Origin: Planctomycetota bacterium
GTDB lineage: Bacteria > Planctomycetota > J058
DNA length: 64,000 nucleotides
Reading direction: 5' to 3'
NCBI GenBank assembly: GCA_023954375.1
Contig: JAMLIC010000048.1
Coordinates: 1-64,000, forward strand
A model generated the notes under the pieces. The model was not told the DNA's origin, made no database searches, and was given only the letters and a program-made list of their open reading frames with translations. This document shows positions 7,659 to 15,301 of this stretch, in pieces. The stretch's first letter is position 1; each line of letters begins with the position of its first letter. A program made the translations under genes and the position numbers.

Positions 7659-8744
7659 CTAGAACTCCTCGATCCCGCGCGCCGCCTCGACGCGCTCGAG
7701 CGCGCTGGCCCGCAGGGCGCGCGCGAGCCCGTCCTGCGGCGCGCGGTCGAGCGCGACGACCGCGCCCTGCGCGTCGCCCGAGAGCATGCGCAGGTAGCCG
7801 GCGAGCAGCCACAGGCCCTGCTGGTCGCGCGCGCGCGCCTCGACCTCGCCCAGCCGCGCCGCGAACGTGCCGTCGCCCTCGGCGTAGAGGTCGCGCAGGT
7901 CGAGGTCGGCCCGGGCGAACGCCGCGTTCAGCGCGGCGCCGGCGCGGACGTGCGTGGTCGCCTCCTCGAACGCCCCGCGCGAGAACAGCGCCTGCGCCAG
8001 GAGGTAGTGGGCGAACGGGTCGCGCCCGTCGGCCTCGAGCGTCGCGCGGAAGGCGGCCTCCGCCCGGCGGTAGTCGCCCTGGCGCAGCGACGCCACGCCC
8101 AGGCGCTCGAACGCGGCCGGGCCGAGCTCGTCGAGTTCGACCTGCCGCTGGCCGGGGGCCGGACGGACGCGGACCTCGTCGGTCCGCTCCGCCGCGCCGG
8201 GCGCGACCGCCCGCTGCTCGCGCGCCGGCCTGGGCTCGCTCGTCGCCGGCTGGCGCGGCTGCGGCCTGAGCGGCTCCTTCGCCTGCCACGCGCCGCCCGA
8301 CAGGGCCGCGCGGATCTCGTTGTTCAGGCGGGTCTCGAGGAACTGGTCGCTCGCGACCGTCTTCCAGCTGTAGCGCGGCTGGAACTGGTCGGGGAAGGTC
8401 GCGACCTCGCTGTCCTCGACGGCGATCAGCACGCGGCACTCGACGTCGAAGAAGTCGCCCGCGTCGAAGATCCGCGCCTGGATCGTCCGGCGCGTCTTGT
8501 CGAACAGATGGTTGTCCTCGCCGACGAGCGCGGTGATCTCGCCGTAGCGGTACGACGCGTTCTGGATCACGCCGTAGCGGTTCAGGATGTGGTACGTCGT
8601 GTTGTAGACACGACGGTAGTCGCCGAACGCCACCTCGTGCGTGACGTTGACCGGCTGCTCCACCCGGCGCACCGGGTGGTTGTTCGCGCAGCCGACCAGG
8701 GCGACCGGCGCCAGCACGAGCGGAACGAGGAGCTTGCGACGCAC
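7659..8744 (-). CDS. Lipoprotein with C-terminal TPR repeats
   Basis: Predicted lipoprotein of about 361 residues. The GTG start at 8744 is preferred over longer forms because GGGAGG lies four bases upstream and the lipobox (ALVGC) then falls near residue 18. A folded domain of about 130 residues follows (YRRVYNTTYHILNRYG, FDVECRVLIAVEDSE). Next comes a Pro/Arg-rich linker and then TPR units (AAFERLGVASLRQGDYRRAE, DPFAHYLLAQALFSRGAFEEA). I do not recognise the N-terminal domain. Probably a periplasmic or outer-membrane-attached protein with a protein-interaction tail. The plus-strand kinase-FGE gene diverges from it across 275 bases. Confidence 0.75.
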   Translation of the reverse strand: MRRKLLVPLVLAPVALVGCANNHPVRRVEQPVNVTHEVAFGDYRRVYNTTYHILNRYGVIQNASYRYGEITALVGEDNHLFDKTRRTIQARIFDAGDFFDVECRVLIAVEDSEVATFPDQFQPRYSWKTVASDQFLETRLNNEIRAALSGGAWQAKEPLRPQPRQPATSEPRPAREQRAVAPGAAERTDEVRVRPAPGQRQVELDELGPAAFERLGVASLRQGDYRRAEAAFRATLEADGRDPFAHYLLAQALFSRGAFEEATTHVRAGAALNAAFARADLDLRDLYAEGDGTFAARLGEVEARARDQQGLWLLAGYLRMLSGDAQGAVVALDRAPQDGLARALRASALERVEAARGIEEF

Positions 8745-9019
8745 GATGCCTCCCGTGAGCCTGCCGTGTGCGTCGCCCATGTCTCCCATCGGCGGACGCA
8801 CCCGAGATTCCCCGCGCCGGGCGTGCGCGCGCGCCGGCGGTCAGAGGAGATGCTAGTCACCCCCCGTCCGCCGTTCAAGGAAGTGACCCCCGCGCGGGGC
8901 GCCGGGGACACGCTGGAACCGGCGGCGGCGCCTGGACGTGTACGGCGCGGGGGAGGCCCGCGCGGCGCGTTCGACGGGCGCGCCCGGCGCGTCTATACCG
9001 GTAGGAGCCCCGGGAGCCG

Positions 9020-10471
9020 ATGACCACGCCCGTCGACCACGCCTCCGACCCGCTGCGCGCCGCCTGCCTCGTGGCGGGGATCGAGCTCCACGAGCCCCTC
9101 GCCCGGGGGCGGCACGCGACGGTGTGGCGCGCGCGCTGGCGCCAGCGCGAGGTCGCCGTGAAGGTCCTGGCCGAGGGCGGCCGCTCCGGGCGCCCGCCGC
9201 GCCGCCTCGACCACCCGGCGATCCTCGGCGCGCTCGCGACGGGCGAGGCGCTCGGCCGCCGCTACGTCGTGCTCGAGCGCTTCCCGTCGGACCTGCGCCG
9301 GCTCCTCGGCGGCCGCCCCCTGCGGCGCGCGCTCCTGCGGCCGGTGCTCCTGCCGCTCGTCGACGCGCTCGACCACGCCCACCGCCGCGGCGTCGTCCAC
9401 GGCGACGTCAAGCCGGCCAACGTCCTCGTCGACCCGGACGCCCGGCCGCCGCGTGTGGCGCTGGCCGACTTCGGCGCCGGGCCCGAGCCCGACGCGGGCG
9501 ACCTCGAGGCCTCGATCACCAGCCTCGAGCGCGACGAGTGGGCCGGCTCGACCGCGACGCTCGCCTACCTCGCGCCCGAGCGCGGCGCGGGCGCGCCGCC
9601 GGCCGCCCCGGCCGACGTCTACGCCTTCGGGGTGCTCGTGTTCGAGGTCCTCACCGGCCGCCTGCCGGCCGGGCTCGAGCTCCCGAGCGAGCTCTCGCCC
9701 GGCCTCGACCGGCGCTGGGACGCGCTGGTCAAGGGCGCCATGGCGCGCGACCCCGCCGCCCGCCCCGGCCTCGACGCCCTGCGCCGGGACCTCCTGCGCC
9801 TGCTCCCCCGACCCGAGGACGACGCCGCGGGGAGCGCCCCGCCCGACGACATGGTCCTCGTCCCCGCGGGCTTCCTCGTCCTCGGCGACCGCGACGACCC
9901 CGACGCGCGCCCCATGCACGAGGTCCACGTGGCCGCCTTCCGGCTCGACCGGACCCCCGTCACGCACCGCGCCTACCAGGAGTTCGTGCAGGCGACCGGC
10001 GCCGCGCGCCCGCGCACCTGGCCCGCGCGCGGGCGCGTGCCGGCGCGCCTCCTCGACCTGCCGGTCACGGGCGTCACCCACGCCGAGGCCGAGGCCTACG
10101 CGCGCTGGCGCGGCGCGCGCCTGCCGACCGAGCAGGAGTGGGAGCGGGCGGCCCAGGGCCCCGAGCACCGGCGCTACCCCTACGGCGACGCGCTCGACCT
10201 CGCGCGCATCCACTCGGGCCTCGCGCCGGTCGGGACCCGCCCCGAGGGCGCCTCGAGCGAGGGGGTCCACGACCTCACGGGCAACGGCTGGGAGTGGACG
10301 GCCAGCCCGTTCGTCGTCCCCTACGGGGCGGCGCCGACGTCGACCCAGCGGACGATCCGCGGCGGCCACGACCCGCGCCGGCCGCGCTCCGGCAGCGCGA
10401 CCTTCCGCGCCGGCCTGCGGCCCGACGTCGCCGACCCGCTCGTCGGGTTTCGATGCGCGCGCGACGCCTGA
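9020..10471 (+). CDS. Ser/Thr kinase fused to a formylglycine-generating-enzyme-like domain
   Basis: A 483-residue two-domain protein. Residues 20-270 are a Hanks-type kinase: AVK with Lys48, HGDVKPAN at 127-134 (catalytic Asp129), DFG at 150-152, and an APE-like segment. The Arg of HRD is Gly, so it is a non-RD kinase and the glycine loop is reduced (LARGRHATV). Residues 285-480 form an FGE/SUMF1 (sulfatase-modifying factor) domain: MVLVPAGF, LPTEQEWERAAQG, LTGNGWEWT and the terminal FRCARD. The FGE active-site Cys pair is not evident, so this domain probably binds ligand rather than making formylglycine. No membrane segment is seen. It is followed 33 bases later by a membrane protein. Confidence 0.88.
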   Translation: MTTPVDHASDPLRAACLVAGIELHEPLARGRHATVWRARWRQREVAVKVLAEGGRSGRPPRRLDHPAILGALATGEALGRRYVVLERFPSDLRRLLGGRPLRRALLRPVLLPLVDALDHAHRRGVVHGDVKPANVLVDPDARPPRVALADFGAGPEPDAGDLEASITSLERDEWAGSTATLAYLAPERGAGAPPAAPADVYAFGVLVFEVLTGRLPAGLELPSELSPGLDRRWDALVKGAMARDPAARPGLDALRRDLLRLLPRPEDDAAGSAPPDDMVLVPAGFLVLGDRDDPDARPMHEVHVAAFRLDRTPVTHRAYQEFVQATGAARPRTWPARGRVPARLLDLPVTGVTHAEAEAYARWRGARLPTEQEWERAAQGPEHRRYPYGDALDLARIHSGLAPVGTRPEGASSEGVHDLTGNGWEWTASPFVVPYGAAPTSTQRTIRGGHDPRRPRSGSATFRAGLRPDVADPLVGFRCARDA

Positions 10472-10504
10472 GCGGCGTTTACTCGATCCTGGGAGCGGGG
10501 TAGC

Positions 10505-11002
10505 ATGCACCGCGACCCGCCGCACGCCGCGCGGGCACCGGAGGCGGGTGTGGGCAGCGAGCGTCGCAAGGACTACACGGTCAGCAAGGGCGTCCATTAC
10601 CTCTACATGGTGATCTGGATCACCTCGCTCCTGCTCGTCGCCGCGTTCGCGGTCATGGTCTACACGCTGCTGAAGGCCAACGCGGCCCGGGACGTGCCGG
10701 AGGTGCTCGGGACCAACCCGTTCATCCTCGTGGGCGGCCTGGCCTTCGTGATCGTGTGCACGTCGCTCGTGCTCGGCGTCTACGCGATCGTCCACACGCA
10801 CCGCCTCCTCGGCTCGGCCTACCGGATCGGGGTCGTCCTCAAGGAGGCGAACGAGGGGAAGCCCACCCGCGTCACCCTCCGGGAGGGGGACTTCTTCGGG
10901 GAGATCGGGGAGGAGATCAACCGCCTCCTCGACCGGGTCCATGGCAAGCCGTCCCCCGAGGCGGCCGCGCCCGCCGCGCCCGAGGCCGCGCCCCCGGCCT
11001 GA
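10505..11002 (+). CDS. Two-TM membrane protein with a HAMP-like segment
   Basis: A 165-residue protein with two membrane spans (about residues 33-57 and 73-95) separated by a short loop. A cytosolic region follows (RLLGSAYRIGVVLKEANEG, then FFGEIGEEINRLLDRV) that resembles a HAMP signalling helix: two amphipathic helices with a connector. The C-terminus is Ala/Pro-rich and disordered. Similar orphan HAMP-like membrane proteins occur near kinases. The preceding kinase-FGE gene is 33 bases upstream on the same strand, so joint expression is plausible. Function unknown. Confidence 0.7.
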   Translation: MHRDPPHAARAPEAGVGSERRKDYTVSKGVHYLYMVIWITSLLLVAAFAVMVYTLLKANAARDVPEVLGTNPFILVGGLAFVIVCTSLVLGVYAIVHTHRLLGSAYRIGVVLKEANEGKPTRVTLREGDFFGEIGEEINRLLDRVHGKPSPEAAAPAAPEAAPPA

Positions 11003-11180
11003 TCGCGGTTCGTCCCACGCCCGAGTCCCGGAAACTGAGGCGATCTGTGTCCGTCGTGCGTCGCATCGCGGGCGCGGCACCCCTGTCCGCCCCTTGGAGT
11101 TACAGCACTTGAGCCGCACGCGGCAGTCAACGGATGTTGGCACCAGGGTTGCGCGCGTCCGCGGCCGGGAGAGGGTGTCG

Positions 11181-11774
11181 ATGCCCAGCGTGGGGGGGAA
11201 GCGTCCGGTCGGGCAGGTCGCCAAGGTCGTGGCCTTGGTCTTGCTTCTGGCGACGCCGGCCCTGTGCACGACCGTGCTGCGCTTCTCGCTCGACGAGTTG
11301 ATCGAGCGGGCGGACGTCATCGTCCACGGCGAGTGCGTCGGCCTCGCGGGCCGCGAGACGCCGGACGGGGTGGTGACGGAGGTCCAGCTGCGGGTGACCG
11401 AGGTCCTCAAGGGCGAGCCCGCCCGGACCTTCACCTTCACCACCTACGGCGGCACGACCCCCAAGCGCGGGACGTTCATCGCCGGCTCGCCCCAGTTCGA
11501 GGTGGGCGAGGAGCTCGTCCTGTTCCTCGACCGCCCGAACCGCCACGGCTATCGCATGGCGATCGGCATGTCCCAGGGGAAGTACACCGTCCGCGAGGAG
11601 GGGGGGCGCAAGGTCGCCATCCGCAACCTCGCGGGGCTCCGCCTCATCGACCCCCGCACGGGGGAGGTCGAGGAGGGGAGCGGCGACGAGCAGGGCCTCC
11701 CGCTCGCCGACCTGCTGCGCACGGTCAAGGACGCCTTGGCCGCCCCGACAACCCGCCCGGGTGAGGACCGATGA
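11181..11774 (+). CDS. Secreted protein paired with matrixin protease
   Basis: Predicted 197-residue exported protein. ATG 11181 is chosen because GGAGAGG lies seven bases upstream; a GTG at 11175 is too close to that site. A signal peptide covers about residues 15-33 (VVALVLLLATPALC). The mature part begins TTVLRFSLDELIERADVIVHGEC and has a compact beta-rich domain with VTEVQLRVTEVLKGE and VGEELVLFLDR. I recall this type of domain as a partner encoded next to matrixin-like metalloproteases in environmental bacteria. Its stop overlaps the start of the protease gene (ATGA), so the two are co-translated. The exact role is unknown; an inhibitor or chaperone role is speculation. Confidence 0.75.
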   Translation: MPSVGGKRPVGQVAKVVALVLLLATPALCTTVLRFSLDELIERADVIVHGECVGLAGRETPDGVVTEVQLRVTEVLKGEPARTFTFTTYGGTTPKRGTFIAGSPQFEVGEELVLFLDRPNRHGYRMAIGMSQGKYTVREEGGRKVAIRNLAGLRLIDPRTGEVEEGSGDEQGLPLADLLRTVKDALAAPTTRPGEDR

Positions 11775-13594
11775 ACGCGAACGACACCGGCAAGTTCAAG
11801 CGCGTCTCTCGCCGCACGATCCACCGCGCGCCGATCATCGCGCTGGTGGTGGCGATCCTGGGGCTCGGCCTGTCGAGCTACGCGTTCGTCAGCCTGCAGG
11901 CGGGCGCCCTGCCCATGCACTGGCAGAACTCGAGCATCGTGTTCACGATCCACGAGGCCGGGGACCCGCGCATCACCGACGGCAGCGACTTCGTCGCCGT
12001 CCGCCTGGCCTTCCGCGCCTGGAACGAGGTCCCCTCCAGCCGCGTGGCGTTCTTCGAGGACACCGGACCGGGGCGGGGGCGCACCGACTGGCAGTCGGAC
12101 GACATCCACCTGGTGATCTGGGACATGCAGGGCACGAGCGGGTTCTTCGACAGCCCGGCCGGCGGGCTCGTGGCGATCACGCCGGTCGACTTCGAGCCGT
12201 CGACCGGACGGATCCTCGACGCGGACATCATCTTCAACGGCAAGAACTACCTGTTCTCGACCGACCTGACCGGCGGGACGTTCGACATCCAGAACGTGGC
12301 CACGCACGAGGTCGGCCACTTCATCGGCCTGGACCACTCGGCGGTCGTCGGGGCGACCATGAACCCGTTCGCCCACACCGGCGACACGCGCCTGCGCTCG
12401 CTCGAGCAGGACGACATCGCCGGCGCGTCGGCGATCTACCCCAACGGCGCGCAGCCGGGCTGGATCGAGGGCCACGTGCGCATCGACGGGCAGCCGATCT
12501 CCGGCGCCCACGTGGTGGCCGAGGACCTCGACGGGACGCCCTGCTCGGCGGGCCTGTCGGACGCGGCGGGCTTCTTCCGCATCCGCGGCCTCGACCAGGG
12601 GCAGTACGTCGTCTACGCCGAGCCGCTCGACGGGCCGGTGCGCGACGTGAACTTCTCGCTGCAGACGAGCGGCCTCCAGATCCACACCAACTTCGGGACG
12701 ACGTTCTGGGGGGCGAGCGGCGGGCGGAGCAACCCCGCCAACCCCGACCGCGTGGCCGTGAGCTGGGGCGCCGCGACGCGGCTCGAGCCGGCGATCTCGG
12801 CCCTGCCGAAGGGGATGAACGTCACCGGCCTGAGCTCCAGCGCGACGATCGCGCCGGGTCAGAACGGCGCCGTCACGGTGGTCGGGACGCAGCTCAACCG
12901 GGCCAACCGGATCGACGTGCCGGGCCCCGGCCTCTTCGTCGGCAACAACCCGACCTTCAGCGCGGGCTCGGCGAGCGTGTCGGTGCAGGTCCTGGCCTCG
13001 GCCCTGCCGCAGCTGCGCACCGTGCGCCTGTGGAACGACCAGACCTGGGAGTGCGCCGTGCTCACCGGCGGCCTCGAGGTCCGCCGCCCGCGGCCCATGA
13101 TGGAGGGCGTGGAGCCGACCAGCGTGCAGCCGGGGCAGAACGTGCAGGTCTACGGCGAGGGCTTCCAGAGCGGCGCGCGGGCGATCGTCGGCCAGGAGGT
13201 GATCAACGCGATCGGCCAGGGCGGCCAGGTGAGCTTCACCGTCCCGGCGGCGCTGACCAACGGCACCTACACGGTGACGATCGAGAACCCCGACGGGCAG
13301 TTCGCGCGGATCAACGGGATCCTCCAGGTGAGCGGCTCGAACGCCGCGCCGGCCCCGAGCGGCGGCACGACGAACACCAGCGGCGGGCCGCAGGACGGCG
13401 GCGGCCTCCAGCCGGTCGCGCCGGCGGCGGGCGGCGCCTCGCCGCCGCCGAGCTACCCGACGGCGAGCAGCGGTGGCGGGGGCGGCGGCGGCGGCTGCGC
13501 CCTGGCGCCCACGACGCCCGCGGCGCCGCCCTTCGAGGCGGCGGTCCTGGCGCTGGTCCTCCTCGCGGTCGTGCGGCGCCGCCGCGCCGCCTGA
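11771..13594 (+). CDS. Matrixin-family zinc metalloprotease with C-terminal sorting-like tail
   Basis: Predicted exported metallopeptidase, 607 residues. A membrane/signal segment lies near residues 21-41. The zinc site HEVGHFIGLDH (179-189) fits HExxHxxGxxH, and a Met-turn (ATMNP, Met197) follows, as in matrixins. After the catalytic domain comes a carboxypeptidase-regulatory-like domain (about 235-290) and two IPT/TIG-like segments (about 350-525). Next is a Gly/Ser-rich linker. The tail has eight consecutive Gly, a Cys, a hydrophobic span and an Arg cluster, which resembles MYXO-CTERM-type sorting signals. It overlaps the upstream partner gene by four bases. Probable surface-processed protease; substrate unknown. 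Confidence 0.9.
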   Translation: MNANDTGKFKRVSRRTIHRAPIIALVVAILGLGLSSYAFVSLQAGALPMHWQNSSIVFTIHEAGDPRITDGSDFVAVRLAFRAWNEVPSSRVAFFEDTGPGRGRTDWQSDDIHLVIWDMQGTSGFFDSPAGGLVAITPVDFEPSTGRILDADIIFNGKNYLFSTDLTGGTFDIQNVATHEVGHFIGLDHSAVVGATMNPFAHTGDTRLRSLEQDDIAGASAIYPNGAQPGWIEGHVRIDGQPISGAHVVAEDLDGTPCSAGLSDAAGFFRIRGLDQGQYVVYAEPLDGPVRDVNFSLQTSGLQIHTNFGTTFWGASGGRSNPANPDRVAVSWGAATRLEPAISALPKGMNVTGLSSSATIAPGQNGAVTVVGTQLNRANRIDVPGPGLFVGNNPTFSAGSASVSVQVLASALPQLRTVRLWNDQTWECAVLTGGLEVRRPRPMMEGVEPTSVQPGQNVQVYGEGFQSGARAIVGQEVINAIGQGGQVSFTVPAALTNGTYTVTIENPDGQFARINGILQVSGSNAAPAPSGGTTNTSGGPQDGGGLQPVAPAAGGASPPPSYPTASSGGGGGGGGCALAPTTPAAPPFEAAVLALVLLAVVRRRRAA

Positions 13595-13599
13595 CCGGC

Positions 13600-14388
13600 G
13601 TGACCCGGAAGCGGCGCGCGGCCGACCGGTCCCCCGAGCCGCCCGCCACCCCGAGCTTCGGGGCCCGCGCGGCCGCCGCCGCGCCCGACGGGGGCGTCGA
13701 CGCCCTCTGCCGGCGCCTCGGCTACACGTTCCGCGACCCGACCCTGCTCGAGCGGGCGCTCACCCACGCGTCGTGCAAGGACGCCGACCACCCGTCGAAC
13801 GAGCGGCTGGAGTTCCTGGGCGACGCCGTCCTCGGCCTCGTCGTCGCGCACTTCCTCTACAGCGCCTTCCCCGACCTGGAGGAGGGGCCGCTGACGCGCG
13901 TGCGGAGCGCGGTGGTCTCGGCGCAGAGCCTCACACAGCTCGCGCTGGAGCTGGGGCTCGACCGGGCGCTCCGCACCGGGCGCGGCCTCCGGCGCGACGA
14001 CCTCCCGCCGTCGGTGCTGGCCAACGCGGTCGAGGCCGTGATCGGCGCCATGTTCCTCGACGGCGGCCTGCCCGCGGCGCGGCCGTTCATCCTGTGGGGC
14101 CTCGAGCGGGCGCTCGAGGACGAGCTCGTCGCGCGCAGCGAGCGCAACTGGAAGTCGCTCCTGCAGGAGCTCACGCAGCAGGCCGACCGCCTCACGCCGA
14201 CGTACGAGGTCGTGCAGGAGACCGGCCCCGACCACCAGAAGGAGTTCGTCATCGTCGTCCGCGTCGACGGCGCCGAGCGGGGGCGCGGCAGCGGGGCGTC
14301 GAAGAAGGCCGCCGAGCAAGCGGCGGCGCGCGACGCCCTCGAGCAGCTCGCGGCGGCCCGCCGCTTGCGCGCCGCGGGCGAGGGGTAG
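13600..14388 (+). CDS. rnc: Ribonuclease III
   Basis: Double-strand-specific endoribonuclease for rRNA and mRNA processing. The 262-residue product starts at GTG 13600, five bases after the protease stop. After a 30-residue basic extension, the catalytic domain contains NERLEFLGDAVLG (67-79) and a second acidic cluster in LANAVEAVIGAMFLDGG. The C-terminal double-stranded-RNA-binding domain runs from WKSLLQELTQQ to SGASKKAAEQAAARDAL. Length and domain order are standard. It is followed one base later by nnrD. Confidence 0.95.
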   Translation: MTRKRRAADRSPEPPATPSFGARAAAAAPDGGVDALCRRLGYTFRDPTLLERALTHASCKDADHPSNERLEFLGDAVLGLVVAHFLYSAFPDLEEGPLTRVRSAVVSAQSLTQLALELGLDRALRTGRGLRRDDLPPSVLANAVEAVIGAMFLDGGLPAARPFILWGLERALEDELVARSERNWKSLLQELTQQADRLTPTYEVVQETGPDHQKEFVIVVRVDGAERGRGSGASKKAAEQAAARDALEQLAAARRLRAAGEG

Positions 14389-14389
14389 C

Positions 14390-15268
14390 GTGGACCTGAC
14401 CCCACCCGTCCGCTTCCCCGGGCGCCCGCGCGACGCGCACAAGACGAGCGTCGGGACCGTGCTCGTCGTCGCCGGCGCGCGCGGCATGGTCGGCGCGGCG
14501 CTGTTGACCGGTGAGGCCGCCCTGCGCGCGGGCGCCGGGCTCGTGACCGTGGCCAGCCCCGCCTCGGTGCAGCGCGCGCTCGAGGTCAAGACGACCTGCC
14601 TCATCACCCACCCTCTGCCCGAGACGCCGCGCGGCGCCCTCGCCAGGGCCGCGCTCGACGAGGTCCTCGCGCTGGCCGCCGGCAAGGGCGCCGTCGCCGT
14701 CGGCCCCGGGCTCTCGCGCGACGACGACGCGGTCGAGGTCGTCCGCGGGCTGGTCGCCGCCCTGCCGGGCGACACCCGGGTGGTGCTCGACGCCGACGGG
14801 CTGAACGCGTTCGAGGGGCGCGCCGACGACCTCCGGCCGCTGGCGGGTCGCGCCGTCCTCACGCCACATCCCGGCGAGTTCGCGCGCCTGGCCGGCCGCC
14901 GCGTCGGCCCGGACGAGCGGCGCCCGGCGCTCGAGGCGTTCGTCGCGCGCGCCGGTGTCACGACGCTCCTCAAGGGCGCCGGGACGCTCGTCTGCGACCC
15001 GCGCCCCGGCGGCGGGCTGCGCACCTACGAGAACCCGACCGGCAACCCCGGCATGGCCACGGCCGGCGCGGGCGACGTCCTCACGGGTGTGATCGCGGCC
15101 CTCCTGGCCGCGGGGCTGGCGCCGTTCGACGCCGCGCGCCTGGGCGCCTGGCTCCACGGCCGCGCCGGCGACCTCGTGGCGCGGCGCACCGGCTGGGCGC
15201 CCATGATCGCGACCGACCTCGTCGACGGGCTGGTCGAGGCGATCCGCAACGTCGAGACGCGCGCGTAG
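14390..15268 (+). CDS. nnrD: ADP-dependent NAD(P)H-hydrate dehydratase
   Basis: Repairs damaged NAD(P)H hydrate to NAD(P)H using ADP. The 292-residue product matches the CARKD/YjeF C-terminal family: an N-terminal HKTSVGTVLVVAGARGMVGA (17-36), DADGLNAF (134-141), TPHPGEF (158-164), and the catalytic NPGMATAGAGDVLTG loop (219-233). It is the stand-alone dehydratase domain without the epimerase domain (NnrE) often fused to it. The GTG start at 14390 follows the rnc stop by one base, so the two are probably translated together. Confidence 0.93.
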   Translation: MDLTPPVRFPGRPRDAHKTSVGTVLVVAGARGMVGAALLTGEAALRAGAGLVTVASPASVQRALEVKTTCLITHPLPETPRGALARAALDEVLALAAGKGAVAVGPGLSRDDDAVEVVRGLVAALPGDTRVVLDADGLNAFEGRADDLRPLAGRAVLTPHPGEFARLAGRRVGPDERRPALEAFVARAGVTTLLKGAGTLVCDPRPGGGLRTYENPTGNPGMATAGAGDVLTGVIAALLAAGLAPFDAARLGAWLHGRAGDLVARRTGWAPMIATDLVDGLVEAIRNVETRA

Positions 15269-15301
15269 CGCGGCGCGGGGCCGCCTGCCACCCTGCCGGG
15301 C

